In this document: in pieces, positions 19,595 to 28,000 of the stretch | Position numbering within the stretch: the first letter of the stretch is position 1 | How the letters are laid out: the number at the start of each line of letters is the position of its first letter | Origin: Gammaproteobacteria bacterium 50_400_T64 | GTDB taxonomy: Bacteria; Pseudomonadota; Gammaproteobacteria; Pseudomonadales; Porticoccaceae | NCBI GenBank assembly: GCA_002162755.1 | Contig: MAAS01000010.1 | Span: 27,251 to 91,250 of the forward strand | Reading direction: 5' to 3' | Length of the DNA: 64,000 nucleotides | Position numbers and translations under genes: made by a program | The notes under the pieces: model-generated | Seen by the model: only the letters and a program-made list of their open reading frames with translations | Database searches by the model: none | What the model was told of the DNA's origin: nothing

Positions 19595-20910
19595 TTGTGT
19601 TCTCCCTGAATCGACTCATCGACAACACTCGCCACAACAAAATAATGCATTTTTGCCAGGGTTTTTTGTCGTTTCACTTTTAGCTGCAACGCCATGATTT
19701 TTGTATTCAGTTCTGCGATACGCGCACGCATTACCTCGGTAAAGTCACCGCCGTCAGATGTATAAGCTGCCAATGTCGCATCGGCCTGGTCATGCATTTG
19801 TGGCAGTAAGTATTGTTGATAAAGTTTTTCCCGCTCATCCAGACGCAGTAACTGCGCACCGGCCTGCTGGTAACCCGATCGTAATTCACGCAGCAGCAGG
19901 TCCCGTTCCGTTTGAACAGCAGCTCGTCGATGGCTTGCTGCCGACACTCGTTGATCTTGCCTGTTAGCCGTAAACAGCGGTAAGTCGACGGTAATACCCA
20001 TAGAGAAAAAATCCGCGCGATCATCGCCCCCGGGCGCATCATCTCGATACGCATAAGCGGCATTAATGCCCCACTCCGGTTTATATTGTTGATGGGCCAA
20101 CTCAAGTCCAGTGCTAATGGATTCAATTTTGCGATCAATCGCCAACACCCTGGGATGTTGCACAATGCGCGCCATCGTCTGCTGCTGATCGTCAAAACTA
20201 CTGGCCGTCAGGTCATTATTTTGTAGATTGTCGGGTAAGGCCCTATTCACCAGCTCTGCCGATAACCACTCACCCAGTGCCTGTTGCGCAGCATCGTGAC
20301 CTTGCCAAAGACTGCTCAGCCGGTCTTTCAATCTGCTCAACTCCAACTCGGCACGAATCACATCTTGCTGGCGGGTAGAGCCGGAGGTAGCGGTGTAATT
20401 GGCATGGGCAACATCAACCAGCTGCTCGAATAAATACCGATTGTTTTCGATTAAGGCAACACTTCGCTGGGCCAAAAAAGTGTCGAGCCATAGCAAGCTT
20501 ACTTTTAAGGCGACCCGCGCTTTTCTGTCTGCCCGCAAAAAGGGATAAGCCGCACTTTGCTCACGTTTCTGTCGACGCTTTAATTTCAGGGTATCGCCAC
20601 GGGGGAAGGTCTGGGCAAGACCCACTGCAAATTGGCTCATCGGCTCCTGATCAAAATTAAACGTGTCCGTCGCCAAATTTAGCAAACCGACACTTAAGCT
20701 CGGATCAGGCAATTCACCATCGGCAATACTTTCCGCCAACAAGGCCTGCTCGTTCAGTTTATTGCCCTTTAACCAGGGGTCATTGTTGACCGCAAAGCTA
20801 ATGGCTTGCTCCAGGCTCAGTGGTGCTTCTGCAGCGCAGGTATTACTCGAAAACCCCGATAACAGTAACAGCCAGGTTATCGCGGCCATTCTTACGTCCA
20901 CCCTTTTCAT
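19591..20910 (-). CDS. cusC: TolC-family outer-membrane channel of the Cus system
   Basis: Outer-membrane efflux channel subunit. Signal peptide (about residues 1-27, ending TCAAEA), then two copies of the TolC-like outer-membrane efflux repeat with long alpha hairpins. The start is taken as ATG 20910, which has AGGAAAAG just upstream; an ATG nine codons earlier has no such site. About 439 residues. It is the first of the cusC-cusB-cusA genes, the usual order, and its stop overlaps the cusB start. Confidence 0.87.
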   Translation of the reverse strand: MKRVDVRMAAITWLLLLSGFSSNTCAAEAPLSLEQAISFAVNNDPWLKGNKLNEQALLAESIADGELPDPSLSVGLLNLATDTFNFDQEPMSQFAVGLAQTFPRGDTLKLKRRQKREQSAAYPFLRADRKARVALKVSLLWLDTFLAQRSVALIENNRYLFEQLVDVAHANYTATSGSTRQQDVIRAELELSRLKDRLSSLWQGHDAAQQALGEWLSAELVNRALPDNLQNNDLTASSFDDQQQTMARIVQHPRVLAIDRKIESISTGLELAHQQYKPEWGINAAYAYRDDAPGGDDRADFFSMGITVDLPLFTANRQDQRVSAASHRRAAVQTERDLLLRELRSGYQQAGAQLLRLDEREKLYQQYLLPQMHDQADATLAAYTSDGGDFTEVMRARIAELNTKIMALQLKVKRQKTLAKMHYFVVASVVDESIQGEHN

Positions 20911-21057
20911 TTCTTTTCCTCGACCACCGTCTGGCATTTACAAACCGGTGATAACAAATAAATGCACAACACTGCTAATCAGCGATAGAAATATCCAGGA
21001 GCAAAATTATAGCTCCCACCAACAAGAAACACCTTTATCAGGCGTAGCTATCCTGTA

Positions 21058-21477
21058 TTAGCGGGAAATAGGTGGGCGAAACAGGGGGGCGTTGAAGGAG
21101 ACCGTATGCTGAAACAGCGATTTAGCCAGGGCAGCGCGAACCGGAAGAAAGGTTGCAACACCCACCCTGGCGGGTAAATAGACTGAACATAAGCCCGGGC
21201 AGCAATCGTCACAATCAGGCTGACAAGTCGCGCCTTCAGCCATGGTCATATCCGCCGCAGAAAAAAGAGTGTCCCTATTGGTTAATACAGAGCGATGTGA
21301 CTCGGGGTGCATATTCATTACAGACGTGACAACAGAATCGCCCTTATTCAATTCAATATTCATCAAACCCGCGCTAGCCAGAGCCGGGTTAAACGACACA
21401 GCCAGCAGTAAACATAGCCCATAAGACAGAATCTGCCTTATTGAGAGCTGTTTTCTAGCAGAGAGTGATAGCCTCAT
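21058..21477 (-). CDS. Small Cys-rich periplasmic protein preceding the cus genes
   Basis: A 139-residue protein with a signal-peptide-like N-terminus (about residues 14-36, ending ALASA), a Met/His-containing middle (MNMHPESH, ADMTMAEG) and a Cys cluster CQPDCDDCCPGLC near residue 86-98. It ends FRPPISR, an ending I recall from small proteins next to copper/heavy-metal efflux genes in related bacteria. The Cys/Met content suggests metal binding in the periplasm, but no function is established. It lies 147 bases upstream of cusC on the same strand. Confidence 0.7.
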   Translation of the reverse strand: MRLSLSARKQLSIRQILSYGLCLLLAVSFNPALASAGLMNIELNKGDSVVTSVMNMHPESHRSVLTNRDTLFSAADMTMAEGATCQPDCDDCCPGLCSVYLPARVGVATFLPVRAALAKSLFQHTVSFNAPLFRPPISR

Positions 21478-21636
21478 TATGAGCCGCTTATTCTTCGAGT
21501 GAATTGCATGGTTTCAAATTTAAGCACAGTAGCCATCGTCAGTTCAATACTTACTCCACTCCCTATAAATGAGCAGACCTAGACACACAAGACCAGCCTG
21601 TAGGAATCTAACCGCCAGAACGATACTGAGATCTAT

Positions 21637-21665
21637 TTGCATATGCGAATGAATATCATTATTAT
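21637..21665 (+). promoter_or_regulatory. Promoter with Fur box upstream of the heme-type receptor gene
   Basis: TTGCAT (21637-21642), a 17-base spacer and TATTAT (21660-21665) make a good promoter 30 bases before the ATG at 21695. A 19-base Fur-box-like site (21645-21663) lies across the spacer and -10 and matches the consensus GATAATGATAATCATTATC at 14 positions. Repression by Fur with iron is therefore expected. No cobalamin riboswitch-like leader fits in the 30-base leader. Confidence 0.65.
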
Positions 21666-21694
21666 CTCCGCCATCGTTTTTAGAGGCTGTTAAA

Positions 21695-23890
21695 ATGAAA
21701 AAAACATATTTACTCATGATGATTACAGCGTGCTTACCGCCAGCAACCGTACTTGCAGAAAACCAAATTAATACGCAGAAGCACGCAAGCCCCGTTGCTG
21801 GACAAGAGATAGAAACCGTCATTGTGACGGCCACAAAATTGCCCCGCACATTAAGTAATATTGCCGGCACAATTAGTGTCATCACTGCAGAAGAATTAGA
21901 GCAACAGATGGCTGGTGATATAGACGATATTATTCGCTATCAACCCGGAATTTCATTAAACACTGCCGGCAGAGGTGGCAATCAAGGCTTCATTATTCGC
22001 GGAATAGGTGGCAACAGAGTGTTGACTCTGATTGACGGGGTTCGCAGCAGCGACATTTACTCCGCCGGGCCTGCTTCTTATGGTCGTGACGCCTATGAAG
22101 TCGACGACTTCAAAAGTGTAGAAGTAATAAGAGGCCCCGCCTCCGTACTCTATGGCGCTGACGCACTGGGTGGAGCTGTGATTATCAACACCAAATCGCC
22201 AAGGGATTATCTGTCAAACAGCAAAGACACGTATTTTGCCGTCCGTAGTGGTTTTGATAGTGCTAATGAAGAAGGAAAAATAGGTTTTACCGCAGCAAGC
22301 CAATTAAAGGACTGGGGCTTTGTTACGCAGTACACCCACAGGGATTTCAACGAAAAGGATATTGAGGGCAGTGGTGAGCTAAACCCTCAGGATGGTGACT
22401 CAGATGCGCTGATGTTTAAAACCGTTTGGACACCTAATGAGAACCATCAGCTGACCGTAACACTCGATGCCTTTGATGAAAATATTGACTACGACTTGCT
22501 CACAGACGTGGGTCGTAGTGTCACCAACTCGACGGGTAAAGATGAGACTGAGCGATATCGTGCAAGCATCAATCACCATTGGCAACTCGGTTTAACGGCT
22601 GTAGATCACATTGACAACCAGCTGTACTGGCAAAAAACGGATGCCACACAAAACACCGTGCAGCACCGCAATAGCTACTCATTCCCCCATGCACCCTTTG
22701 GTACTGCAGCAATACGAAAGACTGATTTTGAATTTAACCAGGAGATTTGGGGCATAGGCAGCACCCTGGTTAAAGCCTTTAATATTGGCAATACTTATCA
22801 CGCAATGGTCTACGGGCTCAATTATGAAGTCACGGATACTGAACGCCCACGTAATCGTTGTGAAACGGACCTGGCGACAGGTAGTGCAAGCTGCGATATT
22901 CTGGCCTACCCCTTCTCGCCTGCTGAATCCTTCCCTAATAAAACCTTTCCCGATACGGAAACTACGCGCGCAGGTATCTTCTGGCAAGATGAAATAACAC
23001 TGGGTGAAAGTGGCTTTAGGCTTATCCCCGGCATTCGTTATGACTATTACGATATGGATGCCAATACTAAGGGCGTCGTTGATATAGCCGGCTACAGCGT
23101 AGAGTCTTTTGACGAGGAAGATGTCTCGGTCAATTTAGGTTTACTTTATGACCTGACTGAGCAAGTCTCTTTATTCGCACAATACTCTGAAGGCTTTCGC
23201 CCCCCCAGTTTTGATGAGGCCAATCAATCTTTTGTTAATTTAGCCTTTGGTTATGCAACCGTCCCCAATCCCAATTTAAAACCGGAAACCAGTAAAGGTT
23301 ATGAAATTGGGGTCAAAGCTGATTTACCAGAAGGCTATGTCAGCCTGGCCATTTTTGACAATCATTATGATGACTTCATTGAAAGCCAATATATTGGTAA
23401 CAACGCAGGCATCAGCTTGTATCAGCAAAGCAATATTAGCGAAGCCAGAATTTGGGGCGTTGAGCTAACCAGTATCTGGCAATTAAATAATAACTGGCAA
23501 TTAAATGGCAGCCTTGCTCATGCCCGTGGTGAGGATGAGGACGCTGATCGGCCACTCGATTCTGTCGACCCTTTAACAGCCGTTATTGGCCTGGCTTATA
23601 ACGCCAGTGATGATCAATGGCGAGTAGAGACGGCCTTAACATTGGTCGACAAGAAAGATCGTGTTTCAGATGATAGCCGCGTGACCAATAGCGGCTATGG
23701 CATCACCGATATATTTGGCCATTACAACCTGTCAAACAAGGTGAAAATAAGACTCGGGGTATTCAACGTATTTAACAAACAATATGCTCAGTGGGCAAAT
23801 CTTTCAGGCCTTTCTGCAACTAGCAGCAGTGTTGATCGAGCGCAAGAATCAGGCACAACATTTCGCGCAGCTCTCGACATTACTTTCTAA
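21695..23890 (+). CDS. TonB-dependent heme/hemoglobin-type receptor
   Basis: Outer-membrane receptor with signal peptide (about residues 1-21), a TonB-box-like ETVIVTATK, an N-terminal plug (about 45-160) and a 22-strand-type barrel ending in Phe. The heme-receptor signature is present: FRPP (501-504) and NPNL (525-528), corresponding to the FRAP and NPNL boxes of HmuR/HemR-type proteins. Transport would be driven by TonB. It is first in a Fur-type promoter unit with the ExbB-like, DUF2149 and CobN-like genes, matching HmuR. The direct heme ligand cannot be seen from sequence alone; other iron-porphyrins are possible. Confidence 0.85.
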   Translation: MKKTYLLMMITACLPPATVLAENQINTQKHASPVAGQEIETVIVTATKLPRTLSNIAGTISVITAEELEQQMAGDIDDIIRYQPGISLNTAGRGGNQGFIIRGIGGNRVLTLIDGVRSSDIYSAGPASYGRDAYEVDDFKSVEVIRGPASVLYGADALGGAVIINTKSPRDYLSNSKDTYFAVRSGFDSANEEGKIGFTAASQLKDWGFVTQYTHRDFNEKDIEGSGELNPQDGDSDALMFKTVWTPNENHQLTVTLDAFDENIDYDLLTDVGRSVTNSTGKDETERYRASINHHWQLGLTAVDHIDNQLYWQKTDATQNTVQHRNSYSFPHAPFGTAAIRKTDFEFNQEIWGIGSTLVKAFNIGNTYHAMVYGLNYEVTDTERPRNRCETDLATGSASCDILAYPFSPAESFPNKTFPDTETTRAGIFWQDEITLGESGFRLIPGIRYDYYDMDANTKGVVDIAGYSVESFDEEDVSVNLGLLYDLTEQVSLFAQYSEGFRPPSFDEANQSFVNLAFGYATVPNPNLKPETSKGYEIGVKADLPEGYVSLAIFDNHYDDFIESQYIGNNAGISLYQQSNISEARIWGVELTSIWQLNNNWQLNGSLAHARGEDEDADRPLDSVDPLTAVIGLAYNASDDQWRVETALTLVDKKDRVSDDSRVTNSGYGITDIFGHYNLSNKVKIRLGVFNVFNKQYAQWANLSGLSATSSSVDRAQESGTTFRAALDITF

Positions 23891-23933
23891 ACCTCCTTGC
23901 ACCAAAACGGGTGCTCTAAGCCTACCTGGGCAA

Positions 23934-23973
23934 CGGGACTGTATAACCTGGTCGTTATGCAGCCCGATTTTTT
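23934..23973 (+). terminator. Intrinsic terminator/attenuator after the receptor gene
   Basis: A 13-bp stem with one bulged A (CGGG-a-CTGTATAAC against GTTATGCAGCCCG, including one G-U) and a 6-base loop is followed by ATTTTTT. It sits 43 bases past the receptor stop and before the rest of the cluster, so partial termination would give more receptor than downstream proteins. Confidence 0.65.
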
Positions 23974-23981
23974 ATGACTCC

Positions 23982-24036
23982 TAAATTCAGACGCCTAAAT
24001 TCAGGCTCTTAAATTCAGGCTCTTAAATTCAGATAG
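23982..24036 (+). repeat. Four tandem 14-base repeats
   Basis: Repeat unit TAAATTCAGGCTCT, with the first copy TAAATTCAGACGCC and the last truncated/altered (TAAATTCAGATAG). It lies between the hairpin above and the ExbB-like gene at 24047. The period of 14 is not a multiple of three and it is non-coding. It could vary in copy number. Confidence 0.85.
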
Positions 24037-24046
24037 TAACCTCACT

Positions 24047-24682
24047 ATGAATATACAAACACTCGAAAACCTAATGTATCAATTGTCAGACTTTTTCCTG
24101 GCCCCAGTATTACTACTGCTTGTCATATTGTTTCTCTACAGCCTCTACGCACTGGGTGGCTTTGCTTGCCAGACCTGGCAGCGTCGTCAATACAGTGATA
24201 ATTATGCGACAGTCATTCATGGGAATACTGATAATAGTAAAACCATTAAAGGCTACCCCTTAACAGCTCTGGTGCTATCTAGCCTTTCGATAAAAAGTAA
24301 TTTAAAAGAGAGCGTATCAATACATCATCCCTCCCCACTCACCAAAGACCGCCTGGATGTTGCCGCTTTAAAAGAATTAGAAGCGGTGAGAACGGTCAGT
24401 CGTCTTGCCCCTATGCTCGGTTTGATAGCGACGATGGTGCCTATGGGGCCAGCGCTTAAAAGTCTTGCCGACGGCAATGTACAAGGGATTAGTGACAACC
24501 TCATTGTTGCCTTTTCTGCAGTTATATTTGGCCTGGTTATCGCATCGATCACCTTTTGGATCGCCAGCATTCAGAAACGTTGGTTAGCTACCGAGCTTGT
24601 GGATCTGCTGCCACTGATCGAAACAGCCAATACTAACGGTGATGCCCTCGACACGCTGGAGCTAGAACGTGAAGCTGCTTGA
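24047..24682 (+). CDS. MotA/TolQ/ExbB-family proton-channel protein
   Basis: A 211-residue inner-membrane protein with three predicted helices: about residues 14-36, about 118-138 and about 155-176. The last two contain the family region SRLAPMLGLIATMVPMGPAL and AFSAVIFGLVIASITFWI. ExbB/TolQ/MotA proteins form a pentameric proton channel that works with ExbD-like partners. The partner here is the next gene, which overlaps by 14 bases. Proteins of this type accompany CobN-like genes in Hmu-type clusters, where I infer they supply energy to the chelatase or receptor. Confidence 0.82.
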   Translation: MNIQTLENLMYQLSDFFLAPVLLLLVILFLYSLYALGGFACQTWQRRQYSDNYATVIHGNTDNSKTIKGYPLTALVLSSLSIKSNLKESVSIHHPSPLTKDRLDVAALKELEAVRTVSRLAPMLGLIATMVPMGPALKSLADGNVQGISDNLIVAFSAVIFGLVIASITFWIASIQKRWLATELVDLLPLIETANTNGDALDTLELEREAA

Positions 24683-24974
24683 TGAAGATGAAGGGATCAA
24701 CCCTGCCCTGTCACTGGTTAACCTGGTTGATGTTTTTCTGGTTCTCGTTGCGGCATTACTGATCGCCATCGCCCAGAATCCGATGAATCCCTTTTTGGCT
24801 GAGAATGTCACGGTTATCAAAAATGAAGGAACACCAGAGATGGAAATAATTGTAAAGAAAGGCGAGAAAATTGAAACCTATAAAAGCCGCGGTGAAATTG
24901 GTAATGGCAAAGGCGTTAAAGCCGGTATCGCCTATCGAATGCCCGATGGTTCTATTATTTATGTTCCCGAATAA
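24669..24974 (+). CDS. DUF2149 protein, ExbD-like single-helix partner
   Basis: A 101-residue protein with one N-terminal membrane helix containing Asp (NLVDVFLVLVAALLIAIAQ, about residues 17-35), like the proton-carrying Asp of ExbD, followed by a soluble periplasmic domain. GTG start at 24669 with GGAG about eight bases upstream; overlaps the ExbB-like gene by 14 bases, indicating coupled translation and a stable complex. DUF2149 genes typically sit between ExbB-like and CobN-like genes. Function not directly established. Confidence 0.8.
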   Translation: MKLLDEDEGINPALSLVNLVDVFLVLVAALLIAIAQNPMNPFLAENVTVIKNEGTPEMEIIVKKGEKIETYKSRGEIGNGKGVKAGIAYRMPDGSIIYVPE

Positions 24975-25076
24975 AGCACCTGCCTAACGACACGTCATTT
25001 ATTGAGTCACGCCCGCTATAGAGTTACACCTTGTTTACAGCCACATCAAAGCATCGCCATATAGAGACATAAATTA

Positions 25077-28000
25077 ATGAAAACCGGCATTATTATTTTC
25101 GTTACAGCATTGACTTTACTCATAAACCTCAAGGCTTTTGCCAATGAAAGTAAAATACTCTTTGTCAGTGCGGCCCATAGCAACAAAGCCAAAGTCACCC
25201 TGATAAAAAAACTGGCTAAAGAGCAAGGCTTACATATTGGCCATCAATCGATACGTGATCTCGATGATCTCGATAAAGCCCTCAGCGTTTTCAACACCTA
25301 TGACGTAGTGATGTTTGACGCCGTATCCATTAAAGCAACGCAAGGGAGTTTTGGTAAATACGCATCACTCATCAAAACCAGCACGGCTCGCTTTGTCCCC
25401 ATTAAAGCACCGCAAAACAAGCAGCTCCGCAAGGGCGTAAGCGAGGCTCAGGCAGAAAAATTATTCGCGTATTATGACAACGGCGGCGTTGAAAACTTCA
25501 AGCGCTTACTGCAATTTATTCAACACAGGGTCATTATCAAGGATTCAAATATTATTGCCGACCCCGTTATTTACCCACAAGCGGGCATTTATCATCCCGA
25601 CTATGAGACGCGAATTTTCGACTCGTTGGCAGCCTACAAAGCGTGGCAAACAACGATGCGAAAAACCAGTGCGGCATCAGGCACTGAATCAAACGTAGCA
25701 CCCAGCATCGCCCTACTGATGCCCCGCGCACTTATCGAGTCTGCTGAAACCCAGCCCATTGATGACACGATTGAATTGCTGGAGAAAAAAGGCATCGATG
25801 TGTTCCCCGTTTTTTACGAATCGTCCGCTACGCCCGATGATTACCTCACATTACTCCAGGTCGATGGCCAAACTGTTGTCGATACCCTTATTAACTTCCG
25901 CGTAATCCACTTTGCCAATCAGCGCAAAATAGAATTTGAAACATTAGGCCGCCCCGTTATACAAGCCATGACGTATTATGGTGGCCATCAAAAAACCTGG
26001 GAAGACAGTGCCCAGGGCATATCTCCCGGCATGATGGCATTTACCCTGGTACTGCCTGAAACCTCTGGGGTCATAGATCCGATTATTATTTCAGCGCGCG
26101 ATAAGGACAGTGGAGAGACGCGGATAATTGACTACCAACTCGATTATCTGATTGATCGAGCACTGAATTATGCCCGGCTAGTGAACACCCCAAATGCCGA
26201 GAAAAAGCTCACCGTTATGTTTTGGGGTGACAAAGACATGGGCGCCTCTTTTCTCAATGTGCCCGATAGTCTGCATACCATTAGTCATCGCCTACACAAC
26301 GAGGGTTATAAAGTAGAGCCCCATGAACACGATTACTACAGCGACCGTGCCTCCCGCATTCTCGACCCCTTCTACCGCGCCTATGAACTCGACAAATTAC
26401 TGGCTGACAATCTCGCTGCTCTCCTACCGATGACAGACTACCGTGATTGGCTCAACACCTTACCTGCCCCTGTTGTTCAGGCCGTTACTGATTTCTGGGG
26501 TGAACCCGAAGAAAACTTTATGGTCGTAGAGCGCGATGGCCAGCACTATTTTGTGATCCCCCGTATTCAAAACGGCAATATTCTTGTGATGCGTCAACCG
26601 CCTCGGGGCGACAGTAAAGATCAGGACCAAACGCTTTACCACACCACCGCCATACCGATGAACCACTACTACCTTGCCGCGTATTTCTATGCCCGTGAAA
26701 TCTGGAAAAGTAACGCATTTATTCATTTGGGCACCCATGGTTCACAGGAATATCTTCCCGGTAAGGAAAGGGGCTTGTCACGTTACGACGGTGGCAGCCT
26801 GGCCATCGGCACAGTACCCGTGATGTACCCTTTCATCGTCGATGATGTCGGCGAGGCTATGCAGGTTAAGCGGCGCGGTGGTGCCGTTGCCGTCAGCCAT
26901 ATGACCCCACCCTTTGCCGCCGCTGGTCTCCAGGGAGTTACGGCTGACATCCACGAATTAATGCATCAATACAATGCCCTTGATGAGGGTGGTGTAAAAG
27001 AAAAAACAGGCGCTCAAATTATCGCCCTCTGTATTGAGGAAAACCTGTGTGATGACTTTGGCTGGAATGCGCAAAAAATCACCGATGACTTTGCCGGGTT
27101 TCTCGTCGCCCTGCACGATTACATGGGTGAACTTGCCGCTGAAAACCAGCCCCTTGGCCTGCACAGTTTTGGTGAACTAGCCGAGAAAAACCTGCTGATA
27201 TCCACCCTTGTACAAATGCTCGGTAGCGACTTTATTGCAGAGACCAGCCTTTTTGAAAGCGATTATTACCGTGCTGGCCACAGCCACGATGAGGGTGGAG
27301 AGCACAGTCATAACGCAGACAGCACACATCACCATGACGACAAACAAACGGATGATGGGCAGAACAATACAAACCACACCCAGCAGCACGCCGGTGATTT
27401 TCACGAAACGTCCAGCGACCTTGAATCGCTGGCGGGGTTTAAAACTGTCCGCGACTTTGTCGTTGGTGATACCGACCCAGCTGCACTCAAAGAAAGCGTA
27501 CTTAATAAAACACTACACACCTTTATCGAACACGGTAAAACACTTTATCGCAACATGGGTGACATTCAGGAGCTGGACAATTTGGTCGCTGGCTTAGCTG
27601 GGCAATATATTCCCGTCAATACGGGCGGCGACCCCATTCGCCACCCCGACTCGTTACCCACCGGCTTAAACTTGTACGGTTTTGACCCTGCACGCCTGCC
27701 CACCAAAGCCGCCTATGCCCAGGGCATTGAACTGGTTGAAGACATGATTGCCAATTACTATCAGGATAATGGCCGCTATCCGTCTAAAATGGCTTTCTCT
27801 TTGTGGTCTATTGAAGCGATGCGTCACTACGGTGTCCTCGAAAGCCAGGCGATGCGCGCCATGGGTGTCAAACCCGTGTGGAGCCCGGATGGCCGCGTTG
27901 TCGATATCGAAATCATTCCCGCAGCGGAGTTAAAACGCCCCCGCATTGACATTGTATTATCGGCCACCGGCCTTTATCGCGATGCCTTCCCCGCCGTCAT

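Noticed and set aside
23982..24036. CRISPR array
   Set aside because: The copies are 14 bases long and directly adjacent, without spacers, and there are no cas genes; this is a simple tandem repeat.
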